DNA of 64,000 nucleotides, taken from positions 1-64,000 of the forward strand of contig JAUNUR010000004.1 in the NCBI GenBank assembly GCA_030538085.1, given 5' to 3'. The notes below the pieces were generated by a model. The model was not told the DNA's origin, made no database searches, and saw nothing but the letters and a program-made list of their open reading frames with translations. This DNA comes from Pseudomonadota bacterium (GTDB lineage Bacteria; Pseudomonadota; Gammaproteobacteria; Burkholderiales; Burkholderiaceae_C). The translations under genes and the position numbers were made by a program. Shown piece after piece: positions 52,098 through 62,333 of the stretch; positions within the stretch are counted from its first letter, which is position 1; each line of letters opens with the position of its first letter.

Positions 52098-53240
52098 TCA
52101 GGCTTGTCCCAATCGCTGGAACAGCCCGCCCGGCAAACGCCCCACCAAACCATCCAACTCCAGCTCCAGCAGGCGTGCCTGCAAGGTGGCGGTGTCCAGC
52201 CCCGTGCGCGCCAACAAGGCGTCCAGGCTCACCGGGTCGGCGCCCAGGGCCGTCAGCAGGCCATCGGGGTCACTGGGCGGCGACGCGGCGGTGGCGGGCG
52301 CGCTCACTGAAGAGGCACTGCCGGGCCACCGCAGCTCTTCCAGCACGTCCTGAGCGGTTTCCACCAGTTTCGCGCCTTGCCGGATCAGGGCGTGGCAGCC
52401 GCGTGACTGCGGACTGTGGATCGACCCCGGGATGGCGAACACTTCCTTGCCTTGCTCGACGGCCAGGCGTGCCGTGATGAGCGAGCCGGATTGCAGCGCC
52501 GCCTCCACCACCAGCGTGCCTTGCGACAAGCCAGCGATCAAGCGGTTGCGCTTGGGAAAATTGCCGGCCAGCGGTGGCGTGCCCAGAGGATATTCGCTGA
52601 CGATCAGGCCGTGCCGCGCGATGCGGTGCGCCAGATCGCGGTGCTGGCGGGGATACACGCGGTCGATGCCGGTGCCCACGACGGCGATGGTGGGCATGCC
52701 GCCGATGGGCGCGCCCTCCAGCGCGCCTTCATGCGCCGCGCCATCCACGCCCAGCGCCAGCCCCGATATCACCGTGATGCCACCGCCCGCGAAGGCGCGC
52801 GCGAACTGACGGGCGTTCTGCGCGCCCTGCGGCGTCGGGTTGCGGCTGCCGACCATGGCGATGGCTTTCGCGGGCCAGGCCATCGGCTCGCCCGCCGCAG
52901 CGCTCCCCCCCAGCACGTACAGCATCGGGGGCGGGTCTTCGGTGGCCAGCAGGCTGGCGGGATAGGCCGCGTCGCCCAGGGTCACGAGGCGGCACGCCAC
53001 GCCGTCCTCGGCGGCTTGCAGCCAGTCGAGCGTGGTTTGCAATTGCAAGGGCAAGGTATCGGGCTCTGCTTGCAGCGCGCTGGCCTGCGCCACCGTCAGC
53101 ACCTGGCGCAGCGCGGCGTGCGGCTGCTCGAAGATGGCTTGTGGCAGACCGAAAGCCGCCAGCAGGCGCCGCGCGGCATCGTTGCCGACCCCGGGTGTCA
53201 GGGTCAGCCGCAGCCAGGCTTCGATTTCAGCGCGATCCAT
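52098..53240 (-). CDS. dprA: DNA-processing protein DprA
   Basis: 380 residues. An N-terminal helix-hairpin region (ARRLLAAFG), the Rossmann-like DprA core with IAMVGSRNPTPQGAQNARQFA, VISGLALGVDGAAHEGAL, VVGTGIDRVYP and FAIPGSIHSPQSRGCHALIRQGAKLV, and a C-terminal winged-helix-like region. DprA loads RecA onto incoming single-stranded DNA in natural transformation. It follows the LysM gene on the same strand, the usual arrangement near def-fmt. Confidence 0.95.
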   Translation of the reverse strand: MDRAEIEAWLRLTLTPGVGNDAARRLLAAFGLPQAIFEQPHAALRQVLTVAQASALQAEPDTLPLQLQTTLDWLQAAEDGVACRLVTLGDAAYPASLLATEDPPPMLYVLGGSAAAGEPMAWPAKAIAMVGSRNPTPQGAQNARQFARAFAGGGITVISGLALGVDGAAHEGALEGAPIGGMPTIAVVGTGIDRVYPRQHRDLAHRIARHGLIVSEYPLGTPPLAGNFPKRNRLIAGLSQGTLVVEAALQSGSLITARLAVEQGKEVFAIPGSIHSPQSRGCHALIRQGAKLVETAQDVLEELRWPGSASSVSAPATAASPPSDPDGLLTALGADPVSLDALLARTGLDTATLQARLLELELDGLVGRLPGGLFQRLGQA

Positions 53241-53329
53241 GCCGGGGAAACGGTTAACCGAATGAGCACACTGGCGGTGCCGCCGTCACCGCGCTCAGCG
53301 AAAGAGGCGACGGCGTGAGCCGCCGGCGC

Positions 53330-54568
53330 TCAGTTCGGGTTGGTGAGCTTGTCGCCAACCTGCACCGGCTGGGTGATCTCCATGACCAGCGCGTAGGACA
53401 CGCGCTCGAACATGCGGAACACCATGGCCACGCCGTTACGCTCGTCGGGCAGCCTGATGACGGATCGCTTCTCGTCAGTCTTGTCCACCAACTGCGTGCC
53501 GGAAGACATCAGCGCCAGCACGTGACCATGCTCAATGCCGTCGCGCAGGCCCTTGTTGATCACCACGATCTGGTTTTGCCCGGCGTAGCGCACCGAATTG
53601 CCGTGTACCAGCACCACGCGCGCGTCGATGGGGATGTCAGGCGCGTGCGGCACGTAGTTGCGGTATTCGCGCGGTGGCTCGGGCAGCAGGCGGTCGCCGG
53701 CCCTCATTTCCTCCCGGCTGCTCACCACGTCGATGGTGGCCGGCACCGGCACCATCTTGGGCGTGGCCGAGTCGGATTTCTTGGCAGTGACCTCCTCGGT
53801 CTCGCTTTCGCCGCGCGCCAACGCGGCCTGGCCGACGTACTGGCCTTCATAGCCCAGGATTTCGCCCGTCACCGGGTCTTTCAGGGGCGTGGCGGTGCGG
53901 AACACGCGGAAATCGGTGGGCAGACCAGGCGCCATGAGCAGTGGCGCGTCGACCGGGCCGCGCACATAGGCGCGATCACCCTTGGCCACCAGCACGCGGC
54001 TTTGCTCGGCCAGCGCCACGATGCGCGGCGCGCGCTGGAAGGTGTCGTCATCGACCACCAGCGGCTCGGTCAGGAAGGGCTCGATCAGGTGCGGCTGCAG
54101 CGTGGGCAACGGATTGGCGTCGAGCATTTCGACGCGGTTGCGTGGCGACACGCGGATGGTGGCGCCAGGCTGGCCGTCGGCCCCACGGCGCGCGCGCAGG
54201 AAAGCGCGGTCGCCCACGCGTTCCAGATACAGTTGCTGGCCGGGATAGATCAGGTGCGGGTTGCGGATGTCCTTGAGGTTCATGCCCCACAGCTCGGGCC
54301 AGCGCCAGGCCGATTTCAGGAACATGCCCGAGATGCGCCACAGCGTGTCGCCACGGCGCACGGTGTATTCCTCCGGGGCGTTGGGCGCCAGGGCCGACAA
54401 CGGCACGCCCTGGGCGGCCACCTGCTGCGCGGTGGCGCGCTGCGTGGGCGTCACTGGCCGGTTGGCGGCGGATTGCGCGGCCACGGGTTGCGTGGCGAGA
54501 AGCGCCGCGGCCAGCAGGCTGAGCGGCATGATCAGGGCGCGTGTGGCGTCGGGAAAAGGATGTTTCAT
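53330..54568 (-). CDS. LysM domain protein
   Basis: 412 residues with a signal peptide ending ATQPVAA-Q near residue 31. A LysM domain at about residues 65-115 (EEYTVRRGDTLWRISGMFLKSAWRWPELWGMN, then NPHLIYPGQQLYL) binds peptidoglycan glycan. The rest is an unclassified C-terminal region ending with strand-rich ALVMEITQPVQVGDKLTNPN. It is the conserved neighbour of dprA and def in this group; the role is cell-wall related but unproven. Divergent from def. Confidence 0.88.
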   Translation of the reverse strand: MKHPFPDATRALIMPLSLLAAALLATQPVAAQSAANRPVTPTQRATAQQVAAQGVPLSALAPNAPEEYTVRRGDTLWRISGMFLKSAWRWPELWGMNLKDIRNPHLIYPGQQLYLERVGDRAFLRARRGADGQPGATIRVSPRNRVEMLDANPLPTLQPHLIEPFLTEPLVVDDDTFQRAPRIVALAEQSRVLVAKGDRAYVRGPVDAPLLMAPGLPTDFRVFRTATPLKDPVTGEILGYEGQYVGQAALARGESETEEVTAKKSDSATPKMVPVPATIDVVSSREEMRAGDRLLPEPPREYRNYVPHAPDIPIDARVVLVHGNSVRYAGQNQIVVINKGLRDGIEHGHVLALMSSGTQLVDKTDEKRSVIRLPDERNGVAMVFRMFERVSYALVMEITQPVQVGDKLTNPN

Positions 54569-54711
54569 TGTTTTGCTGTGAGCGGCTGCCGACTTGACAA
54601 ATCACTGGACATTCTGCATTCAAGCCCTTGATCCGGCAACGGAATCGCCCCTTGAGGACGACGTGAAACCACAAAAGTAGCGAAAATAGCCACATCCGAG
54701 AACACGTACCC

Positions 54712-55242
54712 ATGGCTCTGCTCCCCATTCTCCGCTATCCCGACCCGCGCCTGCACAAGGTGGCCCGCCCCGTCGAGGCCGTTGACGACGCGCTGCGCGC
54801 GCTCATCGACGACATGTTCGACACCATGTACGACGCCAAGGGCATCGGCCTGGCCGCCACGCAGGTGGACGTGCACGAGCGCCTGATCGTGATCGACGTG
54901 TCGGAAGAGCGCGACCAGCGCCTGGTGCTGATCAACCCCGAACTGGTGTGGGCCAGCGACGAGCGTGTGAAGGGCGACGAGGGCTGCCTGTCGGTGCCCG
55001 GCATCTACGACGGCGTGGAACGTGCCGAGCGTGTGAAGGTGCGCGCGCTGGACGAACAAGGCCAGGCGCGCGAGATCACCGCCGATGGCCTGCTGGCCGT
55101 GTGCATCCAGCACGAGATGGACCACTTGATGGGCAAGGTGTTCGTCGAATACCTGTCGCCGCTCAAGCAGGGCCGCATCAAGACCAAGCTGCTCAAGGCC
55201 GAGCGGCAGGAAAAGGCGGACAAGGCCAGGGAGCCCGCATGA
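54712..55242 (+). CDS. def: Peptide deformylase
   Basis: 176 residues. The three motifs are intact: [19 protein letters not shown] (Cys metal ligand) and HEMDHLMG (two His ligands and catalytic Glu). The metalloenzyme removes the formyl group from new proteins. It ends ATGA into the downstream lipoprotein gene, so def, the lipoprotein, fmt, azlC and azlD are closely spaced. Confidence 0.97.
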   Translation: MALLPILRYPDPRLHKVARPVEAVDDALRALIDDMFDTMYDAKGIGLAATQVDVHERLIVIDVSEERDQRLVLINPELVWASDERVKGDEGCLSVPGIYDGVERAERVKVRALDEQGQAREITADGLLAVCIQHEMDHLMGKVFVEYLSPLKQGRIKTKLLKAERQEKADKAREPA

Positions 55243-55745
55243 ACGCGTGGCGCGCGGGTCTGCTGGGCGTGGCGCTGACCCTGTTGCTGGGCGGCTGCGC
55301 GATCTTCGCCAACCCCGGCGGCGTGGCGCCCGGCACGCCCGTGGCCGACGTGGTGCGGCAGCTGGGCAGCCCCTCCGCCCGTTACCCGGCCAGTGCGGGC
55401 ATGGCCGAGCGCCTGCAATACAGCTATCAGCCCGCCGGCCAGCGTGTCTACAACATCGACCTGGATACCCAAGGCCGCGTGGCGCGCGTGGAGCAAGTGC
55501 TGAGCGAGGCGCTGTTCGGCCAGCGCATCCAGCCCAATGCGTGGACGCGCGCCGACGTGCTGCGCGAATACGGCCCGCCCGCGCGCACCATGGGCGTGCA
55601 CAACTTCCAGGGCGACGTCTGGGTGTGGCGCTACCTGGATGGGCCAACCTGGCGCCTGCTGTTCATCGACATCGACCGCGCGGGCGTGGTGCGCGGCTGG
55701 TCCAATGGTGACGAAGATCTGCCGGATCTTCCAGAGCCCCGTTAA
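55239..55745 (+). CDS. Lipoprotein with BamE/SmpA-like domains
   Basis: 168 residues, lipobox LLGGC (Cys about 20). Two repeats of the SmpA/OmlA/BamE type are seen: [20 protein letters not shown] and [16 protein letters not shown], each the helix-G-x-P turn of the family, followed by strands [20 protein letters not shown]. Not BamE proper, because of the duplication and context. Outer-membrane lipoprotein. It overlaps def by four bases, so translation is coupled. Function is not known. Confidence 0.75.
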   Translation: MNAWRAGLLGVALTLLLGGCAIFANPGGVAPGTPVADVVRQLGSPSARYPASAGMAERLQYSYQPAGQRVYNIDLDTQGRVARVEQVLSEALFGQRIQPNAWTRADVLREYGPPARTMGVHNFQGDVWVWRYLDGPTWRLLFIDIDRAGVVRGWSNGDEDLPDLPEPR

Positions 55746-55785
55746 TTGAATCCAAGCCAGACCGGCCACCGGCATTGATCCGATC

Positions 55786-56784
55786 ATGAGCACGAGCATG
55801 AAAGTCGCCTTCGCTGGCACGCCCGAATTCGCCCGCGTGGCGCTGGAGCGGCTGCACGCCGCCGGTTTCACCATTCCGCTGGTGCTGACCCAGCCCGACC
55901 GTCCCGCTGGCCGTGGCATGAAACTACAGGCCTCGCCGGTCAAGCAGTTCGCGCAGGCGCACGGCATCGCGGTGGCGCAGCCCCGCAGTCTGAGGCTGGA
56001 CGGCAAATATCCCGACGATGCGGCCGCGGCCCGCGCCGCGCTGCGGGCCGCGGCGCCCGACGTACTGGTGGTCGCCGCCTACGGCCTGATCCTGCCGCAG
56101 TGGGTGCTGGACCTGCCGCGCCTGGGCTGCCTGAACATCCACGCCAGCTTGCTACCGCGCTGGCGCGGTGCCGCGCCCATCCACCGCGCCATCGAGGCCG
56201 GCGATGCCCAGACCGGCGTCACCATCATGCAGATGGACGCTGGCCTGGACACCGGCGACATGCTGCTGATTGAAACGCTGCCCATTGGCCCGCGCGCCAC
56301 CACCGCCACGCTGCACGATGAGCTGGCCGCGCTGGGTGGCCGGATGATCATCGAGGCGCTGGAACTGGCGGCCTGCGGCGGTCTGCAAGCGGCGCCGCAG
56401 CCTGCCGAAGGCATCACCTACGCGCACAAGATCGAGAAGCACGAGGCCGCCATCGACTGGCGCCAGCCCGCGGCGGTGATCGAGCGGCGCATCCGCGCGT
56501 TCGATCCATTTCCTGGTGCCAGCAGCGCGCTGGGCGCCGACACCATCAAGATGTGGCGCTCTGAAATCAAGAGCTTCCCGCGCTTGCCGGACGGGCGTCC
56601 AGGTCAGATTTTGCAAGTCAACGACGAAGGCGTCGACGTGGCCTGCGGCGAAGGCACCCTGCGCCTGACCGAGCTGCAGCGCCCCGGCGGCAAGCGCCTG
56701 CCGGTGCGCGAGTTCCTGCGCGGCTTTCCCTTGCAGGCTGGCCAGCGCTTCGGCGCCGAAGCCGACGAGAGCCCCGCCCCATGA
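55786..56784 (+). CDS. fmt: Methionyl-tRNA formyltransferase
   Basis: 332 residues. N-terminal formyl-THF-binding Rossmann domain with [17 protein letters not shown], the signature [40 protein letters not shown] (catalytic Asn, His, Asp in NIHASLLP and DTGDM) and a C-terminal tRNA-binding barrel. It formylates initiator Met-tRNA. A second ATG at 55798 is possible. It shares a 4-bp overlap with azlC. Confidence 0.97.
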   Translation: MSTSMKVAFAGTPEFARVALERLHAAGFTIPLVLTQPDRPAGRGMKLQASPVKQFAQAHGIAVAQPRSLRLDGKYPDDAAAARAALRAAAPDVLVVAAYGLILPQWVLDLPRLGCLNIHASLLPRWRGAAPIHRAIEAGDAQTGVTIMQMDAGLDTGDMLLIETLPIGPRATTATLHDELAALGGRMIIEALELAACGGLQAAPQPAEGITYAHKIEKHEAAIDWRQPAAVIERRIRAFDPFPGASSALGADTIKMWRSEIKSFPRLPDGRPGQILQVNDEGVDVACGEGTLRLTELQRPGGKRLPVREFLRGFPLQAGQRFGAEADESPAP

Positions 56785-57593
56785 ACATGCCCCTGCCGCC
56801 CGAGCCGCGCGGCGACCTGACGCCGCAAGGCCGGCTCAGCGGCTGGGTAGCCGAGCGCATCGAGGCCTTCGCCCACACCGCGCGCCACCCGCTGTTCTGG
56901 GTTGGCGCACGCGAGATGTCGGGTATTTCCGTGGGCCTGACGGCCTGGGCCTTCATGACCGGCGTGGCCATGGTCAAGAGCGGCATGACGCTGACCGAAA
57001 GCGTGCTCATGTCGCTGCTGGTGTTCGCGGGCAGCGCGCAACTGGCGGCCATCCCGCTTATCGCCGCGGGCGCGCCACTGTGGGTGATCTGGGCCACGGC
57101 GTTCTGCGTGAATCTGCGTTTCGTCGTGTTCAGCCTGCACCTGCGCGACTACTTCATGTTTCTGCCGCGCCTGCGTCGCTTGTGGCTGGGTTATTTCACG
57201 GGCGACGTGACCTACGTGCTCTACACCCGGCGCTTTCCCAAACCGGCCGAGACCGAGCGCCAGCGCCGCGCTCAGATGGCCTATCTGTGGGGCGGCAACG
57301 TGTGCAACTGGGTGTTCTGGCAGGTATCCAGCATGCTGGGCATCTTCCTGGGCAACGCCCTGCCCGCCCGCTGGGGGCTGGGGTTCGCGGGCACGCTGGC
57401 GCTGCTGGCCGTCACCTGCTCGCTGGTCAGCACACGGTTGCGCGCGCTATCGGCCATCATTGCCGCCGCCTCGGCGATTGCCGTGTTTGGTTTGCCGTAC
57501 CGGCTGAACATCGTGGCGGCCATCATGGTGGCCGTGGCGCTGGCTCTTTTCGTCGAACCTCAAGTGCGTCCGTCCGCGGGAGACACCCCATGA
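56781..57593 (+). CDS. azlC: AzlC family branched-chain amino acid exporter subunit
   Basis: 270 residues, about seven membrane helices. Typical segments [39 protein letters not shown] and [15 protein letters not shown] match AzlC/YgaZ, the large subunit of amino-acid exporters. The small AzlD subunit follows with ATGA overlap. Two in-frame start options exist, but [11 protein letters not shown] directly after fmt is the simplest. Confidence 0.9.
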   Translation: MNMPLPPEPRGDLTPQGRLSGWVAERIEAFAHTARHPLFWVGAREMSGISVGLTAWAFMTGVAMVKSGMTLTESVLMSLLVFAGSAQLAAIPLIAAGAPLWVIWATAFCVNLRFVVFSLHLRDYFMFLPRLRRLWLGYFTGDVTYVLYTRRFPKPAETERQRRAQMAYLWGGNVCNWVFWQVSSMLGIFLGNALPARWGLGFAGTLALLAVTCSLVSTRLRALSAIIAAASAIAVFGLPYRLNIVAAIMVAVALALFVEPQVRPSAGDTP

Positions 57594-57940
57594 ATGAAGG
57601 CACCGACGCCTGGACGCTGCTGGCCATTGCGGGGTTGACGGTGATCACCGTCGTCGCGCGCGGCTTCTTCTTCATCAGCGAGCGCGAATGGCGCCTGCCC
57701 GGCTGGGCGCAGCGCGGCCTGCAATACGCCCCCATCGCCGCGTTGTCGGCGGTGATCGCCCCCGACATTCTGCTGACCGATGGCGCGATGGGCACGCCCT
57801 GGCGCGATGCCCGTCTGTGGGGGGCGCTGGCTTGCGCTGGCTACTACTTCTGGCGCCGTGGCGGCAGCTTTGTCTTGCCGCTGTCCATCGGCGCGGGCAT
57901 GGCGGTGTTCCTGCCGTTGCGGTTGGGGCTGGGGTGGTAG
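57590..57940 (+). CDS. azlD: AzlD family branched-chain amino acid exporter subunit
   Basis: 116 residues with four hydrophobic spans: WTLLAIAGLTVITVVARGFFFI and the LQYAPIAALSAVIAPDILL motif of AzlD/YgaH. It pairs with AzlC to export branched-chain amino acids. The stop TAG is inside a perfect 9-bp hairpin. Last gene of the def-to-azlD run. Confidence 0.9.
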   Translation: MNEGTDAWTLLAIAGLTVITVVARGFFFISEREWRLPGWAQRGLQYAPIAALSAVIAPDILLTDGAMGTPWRDARLWGALACAGYYFWRRGGSFVLPLSIGAGMAVFLPLRLGLGW

Positions 57941-57959
57941 GGCGGCGTTGCGCCGCCCT
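57939..57959 (+). terminator. Hairpin at the end of azlD
   Basis: AGGGCGGCG, loop TTG, CGCCGCCCT: perfect 9-bp stem overlapping the stop codon; no T run. It may end the def-azlD and the convergent DUF2147 transcripts. Confidence 0.5.
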
Positions 57960-57988
57960 GTCCGGTGGACCGTCTCGCGCGGCCTGCG

Positions 57989-58477
57989 TCAGCGCAGCCT
58001 GATCTGGTCAGGCCGCTGGCCCTGGCAATCAGGCGGCACGTCGGCCGCCATCACCGGGTTGAAGATCAGGGTTTGGCCCTGCATTTCGTTGCCCACGTAG
58101 GTGCGCGCCGCGATCTGACCTTTGTCGTTCAAACGCATCTTGGCCAGGTAGCTGCGGTTGTCGCGCGAGTTGAAAGCCCAGCCGTCTTCCCAGGTGCCGT
58201 CCTTGAATTCATTGAACTGCACCAGGCGGCGGTTGCAGTCCGATGGCACCTTGCGGTTGGGGTCCTTGGCCACCACGTCCCATACCACGCGGCCACAGAT
58301 GGAAGTGGCTTCTGGCATGAAGGATTGGCGCTTGCAGCGGGCCAGCCGAATGATCACGTCTTTTTCTTCCGTTATCCAGTAGCCAACGAAATCGTCGGCC
58401 GCCTGCGCCCGCGCACTGGCACCCATGGTCAAGCTCGCCAGCAATGCAACAACGGAAAACCCCAGTTTGAATGTCAT
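57989..58477 (-). CDS. DUF2147 domain protein, exported
   Basis: 162 residues. Signal peptide ending SARAQA near residue 25, then the DUF2147 fold: DFVGYWITEEKDVIIRLARCKRQ, ICGRVVWDVVAKDPNRK, LVQFNEFKDGTWEDGWAFNSRDNRSYLAKMRLNDKGQIAARTYVGN. Small periplasmic lipocalin-like protein without known function. Four cysteines could form disulfides. Confidence 0.85.
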   Translation of the reverse strand: MTFKLGFSVVALLASLTMGASARAQAADDFVGYWITEEKDVIIRLARCKRQSFMPEATSICGRVVWDVVAKDPNRKVPSDCNRRLVQFNEFKDGTWEDGWAFNSRDNRSYLAKMRLNDKGQIAARTYVGNEMQGQTLIFNPVMAADVPPDCQGQRPDQIRLR

Positions 58478-58515
58478 GAGAACTCCCTGTCAGCGAATGA
58501 GGTTGCAAGAAAGCT

Positions 58516-59478
58516 TCAGAAGCGCTTGGTGACCGACACCACGAACTTCGGCTTGTCGATGCGGCGCACCTTGTCGCCATCCATCACCATGAACAGTTCG
58601 CGGTTGCGCGTGAAGGGCTTGGCGGCCTCGGCGGTGATTTCAAAACCTTGCCAGTTGTGGGTTACGCCGATGCCGATGTCGGCGAAGTTCATTTGCGAGA
58701 AGTTGCGCACGTGCTGATAGCCGGCATGCAGGTTGAGCGTGGTGATATTGCCGTTCAGCGGAATCTTGTAGTCCACGTCGAACAGCAGGCTGCCCCTGGA
58801 ATTGCGCGGGCCGTTGGCATAGCAATTCAGGCCGGCCATTGGGTCGGCCCCCTGCGACAAGGTGCCGCAAACCATGCCGCTGTTGGTGCCGCGGTAGTGC
58901 TTCGTCAGCACGGCCAGCAGCCGCGTGCGCAGGGGGCCATATCCCAACTCGAACAGCGCGTAGCCTGTATCCAGCTTGGTGCGCTGAAAGTCGAACGGCT
59001 GGGGCTCGCCCGTGTTCTGATCGAAAGTCAGCTGCAGTGGCGCATCGAAATAGGTGCCCGGAAAATACTCGTAGGCCGCGCCAATGCCGTAATTCCAACC
59101 CTCGGGGTTGCCGCCGCGCCAGCCGCCGCCCAGCGTCAGGGCAACGCCCGAGCCGTTGGTAAATATCTTGCGGCTGACGCTGCCCAGCTCAAGCTCGGCC
59201 ACCAGACCGCTCTGGTGCGTGAATGCGGTGGCCAGACGAATGCCCGGGCCCAGTGAATCGGTGATGCCACGGTTGAGGTTATCAGTGGCCAGGCGCACGC
59301 GGTGCTCCCACGCCGTTGTCGAAATCGCGACTGGCGGGCCATCCATGCCCTCTTCTTCGTGCTCCTCGGCCGCCGGCGCGGGGGTTGGCGCGGAAACCTG
59401 CGCCATCGCCCAGGCTGGCCCCAGCGTCAGCAGGCCCGCCAGAATTCGGGCCATCAGCGTCTTGTTCAGTTTGGTCAT
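58516..59478 (-). CDS. TorF family putative porin
   Basis: 320 residues. Signal peptide ending AWAMAQ, a charged PAPAAEEHEEEG linker, then an outer-membrane beta-barrel with alternating strands (HRVRLATDNLNRGITDS, GLVAELELGSVSR, ending FVVSVTKRF). The terminal Phe is the BAM-recognition signal. The NLNRGI segment is the usual mark of this family. Channel specificity is unknown. Transcribed away from pgk with a 303-bp gap. Confidence 0.85.
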   Translation of the reverse strand: MTKLNKTLMARILAGLLTLGPAWAMAQVSAPTPAPAAEEHEEEGMDGPPVAISTTAWEHRVRLATDNLNRGITDSLGPGIRLATAFTHQSGLVAELELGSVSRKIFTNGSGVALTLGGGWRGGNPEGWNYGIGAAYEYFPGTYFDAPLQLTFDQNTGEPQPFDFQRTKLDTGYALFELGYGPLRTRLLAVLTKHYRGTNSGMVCGTLSQGADPMAGLNCYANGPRNSRGSLLFDVDYKIPLNGNITTLNLHAGYQHVRNFSQMNFADIGIGVTHNWQGFEITAEAAKPFTRNRELFMVMDGDKVRRIDKPKFVVSVTKRF

Positions 59479-59781
59479 AAAACTTTTTCCCTCGGTTTTT
59501 TGCAGTGGCGGCTACCGTCGCCACCAACAACTGGTGGCTTGTTCGTAACGCGGTAATCAGGCTAGGCCGCGCGACACCACCGGGCGACCCCCATCAAAGG
59601 GGGCGCGTGAAGAAATGCACGGGACTTGCTCTACCTGCACCCAAGCTCTGTTGCTCGTTGACCACAATCAAGTGTGCTCGCCATTTGATCGGGGAGGGCA
59701 CGATCAAATGACGGGAGCGGCCTAAAATTCGCCGTCCGACTCCGCACCAGCCAAGTCGGAGTCGTCATAAAGGCTTAACCA
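59479..59781. promoter_or_regulatory. Divergent torF/pgk promoter gap with a 10-bp dyad
   Basis: No gene. CATTTGATCG (59682-59691), nine bases, CGATCAAATG (59701-59710) is a perfect inverted repeat, 12 bp before a TAAAAT -10-like box (59723-59728) for pgk. It would overlap the -35 region and is a candidate operator. Confidence 0.55.
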
Positions 59782-60978
59782 ATGAATGTGCTGCGTTTTT
59801 CCGATCTCTGCGCTCAGGGCCAAGTCGCTGGCCAGCGTGTTTTCATCCGGGCCGACCTCAACGTGCCGCAGGACGATGCTGGCCGCATCACCGAGGACAC
59901 GCGCATCCGCGCCAGCGCCCCGTGCATTCAGCAGGCACTCGATGCCGGCGCTGCCGTCATGGTCACCTCGCACCTGGGCCGCCCGACCGAGGGCGAGATG
60001 AAGCCCGAGGATTCGCTCGCACCCGTCGCCCAGCGCCTGGGCGAACTGCTGGGCCGCCAAGTGCCGCTGGTTCAAAACTGGGTCGACGGCGTGCAAGTGG
60101 AGCCCGGCCAGGTCGTGCTGCTGGAGAACTGCCGCGTCAACAAAGGCGAAAAGAAGAACGATGAGGCGCTTTCGCGCAAGATGGCGGCACTTTGCGACAT
60201 TTACGTCAACGACGCCTTTGGCACCGCGCACCGAGCCGAGGGTACGACCCACGGCATCGCGCAGTTTGCCCCCATCGCCTGCGCTGGTCCGCTGCTGGCG
60301 GCAGAGATCGACGCGCTGAACCAGGCGCTGGCCAACCCCAAGCGCCCGCTGGTGGCCATCGTCGCAGGCAGCAAGGTGAGCACAAAACTCACCATCCTGC
60401 AGACATTGGCTTCCAAAGTGGATCAATTGATCGTCGGTGGCGGCATCGCCAATACCTTCATGCTGGCCGCTGGCCTGCCCATCGGCAAGAGCCTGGCCGA
60501 GCCCGATCTGCTGGGCGATGCACAGGCCGTGATCGAGGCCATGAAGGCGCGCGGCGCCGAAGTCCCCATTCCCACCGACGTGGTGACCGCCAAGGAGTTC
60601 AAGGCCGATGCCAATGCGGAGGTCAAGGCCGCCACCGAGGTGGCCGAGGACGACATGATTCTCGACATAGGCCCGCAAACCGCCGCCAAGCTGGCCGATC
60701 AACTGCGGAAAGCCGGCACCATCGTCTGGAACGGCCCGGTTGGCGTGTTCGAGATGGCGCCGTTCGAAGGCGGCACCAAAACCATCGCCCAGGCCATCGC
60801 CGAATCGCCCGCCTTCAGCATCGCCGGCGGTGGCGACACGCTGGCCGCCATCGCCAAGTACGGCATCGACAAGGACGTGGGCTACATCTCCACCGGTGGT
60901 GGCGCCTTTCTGGAAGTGCTGGAGGGCAAGAAGCTGCCGGCGTTCGAGATTCTCGAAAAAAGAGCCTCGGCATCTTGA
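59782..60978 (+). CDS. pgk: Phosphoglycerate kinase
   Basis: 398 residues, the common length. [12 protein letters not shown] and [11 protein letters not shown] in the N-terminal substrate domain, and the C-terminal nucleotide domain with [37 protein letters not shown] and [12 protein letters not shown]. It makes ATP from 1,3-bisphosphoglycerate in glycolysis, and runs backward in gluconeogenesis. In many relatives pyk follows; here glyQ does. Confidence 0.97.
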   Translation: MNVLRFSDLCAQGQVAGQRVFIRADLNVPQDDAGRITEDTRIRASAPCIQQALDAGAAVMVTSHLGRPTEGEMKPEDSLAPVAQRLGELLGRQVPLVQNWVDGVQVEPGQVVLLENCRVNKGEKKNDEALSRKMAALCDIYVNDAFGTAHRAEGTTHGIAQFAPIACAGPLLAAEIDALNQALANPKRPLVAIVAGSKVSTKLTILQTLASKVDQLIVGGGIANTFMLAAGLPIGKSLAEPDLLGDAQAVIEAMKARGAEVPIPTDVVTAKEFKADANAEVKAATEVAEDDMILDIGPQTAAKLADQLRKAGTIVWNGPVGVFEMAPFEGGTKTIAQAIAESPAFSIAGGGDTLAAIAKYGIDKDVGYISTGGGAFLEVLEGKKLPAFEILEKRASAS

Positions 60979-61074
60979 AAGCGATAGCTGCCCACGCTGG
61001 CTGGTCGGGCGCTGGCGGCCCTTTTTGATGCACGTCGCTAAAATGCCGGGTTGCACTCGATCCGGCGTGCCGCC

Positions 61075-61980
61075 ATGCTCACTTTCCAACAAATCATTCT
61101 CAAGCTCCAGCAATACTGGGATGCCCAGGGCTGCGCGCTCCTGCAACCCTACGACATGGAAGTGGGCGCCGGCACGTCGCACACCGCTACGTTTTTAAGA
61201 GCCATCGGCCCCGAACCCTGGAAGGCCGCCTATGTGCAGCCCAGCCGCCGCCCCAAGGATGGCCGCTACGGCGAGAACCCCAACCGCCTGCAGCACTACT
61301 ACCAGTACCAGGTGGTGCTGAAACCCGCGCCAGCCAACATCCTGGATCTGTACTTGGGCTCACTCGAAGCGCTGGGCTTTGACCTGAAGCAGAACGACAT
61401 CCGCTTCGTCGAAGACGACTGGGAGAACCCCACGCTGGGCGCCTGGGGCCTGGGCTGGGAGGTGTGGCTCAACGGCATGGAGGTGACGCAGTTCACCTAC
61501 TTCCAACAGGTTGGCGGCATCGACTGCAAACCCGCCACCGGCGAGATCACCTACGGCCTGGAGCGCCTGGCCATGTATCTGCAAGGCGTGGACAACGTCT
61601 ACAACCTGACCTGGACGGAAGGGCTGACTTACGGCGACGTGTACCACCAGAACGAGGTGGAGCAGAGCACCTACAACTTCGAGCACAGCGACGCCGAGTT
61701 CCTCTTCACCGCCTTCAGCGCGCACGAGAAGAAAGCCAACGAGCTGATCGCCGCCGCACTCGCCCTGCCAGCCTACGAGCAGGTGCTGAAAGCCGCGCAC
61801 ACCTTCAACCTGCTGGATGCGCGCGGCGCCATCAGCGTGACCGAGCGCGCCGCCTACATCGGCCGCATCCGCAACCTGGCACGCGCCGTGGCGCAAAGCT
61901 ATTACGAAAGCCGCGAACGCCTGGGCTTTCCGCTGGCGCCGCGCGAATGGGTGGAGCAGATCGAGAAGAAGGCCGCCTGA
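61075..61980 (+). CDS. glyQ: Glycyl-tRNA synthetase alpha subunit
   Basis: 301 residues, class II synthetase catalytic alpha subunit; [34 protein letters not shown] at the start is diagnostic. Motif 2 and 3 regions lie in [14 protein letters not shown] and [14 protein letters not shown]. It works as alpha2beta2 with GlyS. A TAAAAT box at 61041-61046 is a likely -10. The usual glyQ-glyS adjacency is broken by about 1.1 kb holding three genes. Confidence 0.97.
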   Translation: MLTFQQIILKLQQYWDAQGCALLQPYDMEVGAGTSHTATFLRAIGPEPWKAAYVQPSRRPKDGRYGENPNRLQHYYQYQVVLKPAPANILDLYLGSLEALGFDLKQNDIRFVEDDWENPTLGAWGLGWEVWLNGMEVTQFTYFQQVGGIDCKPATGEITYGLERLAMYLQGVDNVYNLTWTEGLTYGDVYHQNEVEQSTYNFEHSDAEFLFTAFSAHEKKANELIAAALALPAYEQVLKAAHTFNLLDARGAISVTERAAYIGRIRNLARAVAQSYYESRERLGFPLAPREWVEQIEKKAA

Positions 61981-62300
61981 TGGCCGCCACGGCCGATGCC
62001 GGCGTGCTCGAAGTGGCCCAACTGCAGGTGCGGCCGGGCCAGGCGACCGCGTTCGAGGCTGCTTTTGCCCAGGCGCAGCACATCATCGCCGCCATGCCCG
62101 GCTACCGCGGGCACGAGCTGCAGCGCTGCATCGAACACGACCACCAGTACGTGCTGCTGGTGCGTTGGGACAGCCTGGAGGCGCACACCGTGGGTTTCCG
62201 CCAGTCGCCCGAGTACCAGCAATGGCGCGCGCTGCTGCACCATTTCTACGACCCCTTCCCCACCGTGCTGCACTACCGTGCGGCCGGCAGCGGCGTATGA
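61980..62300 (+). CDS. Antibiotic biosynthesis monooxygenase (ABM) domain protein
   Basis: 106 residues, dimeric ferredoxin-like fold: VAQLQVRPGQATAFEAAFAQAQHIIAAMPGYRGHELQRC, then YVLLVRWDSLEAHTVGFRQSPEYQQW. Such small proteins oxidise quinones or bind haem without cofactor, or have unknown roles. The ATG overlaps the glyQ stop by one base (TGATG), so it is translationally coupled to glyQ. Its stop codon is part of the dyad at 62298-62323. Confidence 0.85.
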   Translation: MAATADAGVLEVAQLQVRPGQATAFEAAFAQAQHIIAAMPGYRGHELQRCIEHDHQYVLLVRWDSLEAHTVGFRQSPEYQQWRALLHHFYDPFPTVLHYRAAGSGV

Positions 62301-62323
62301 TGTAGATACGTGTATCTACATCA
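62298..62323. promoter_or_regulatory. Operator dyad upstream of vapB
   Basis: TGATGTAGATAC, centre GT, GTATCTACATCA: perfect 12-bp inverted repeat, 10 bp before the antitoxin ATG and including the stop codon of the preceding gene. It fits autoregulation by an AbrB-fold VapB with VapC. Confidence 0.8.
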
Positions 62324-62333
62324 AGGAATCACC

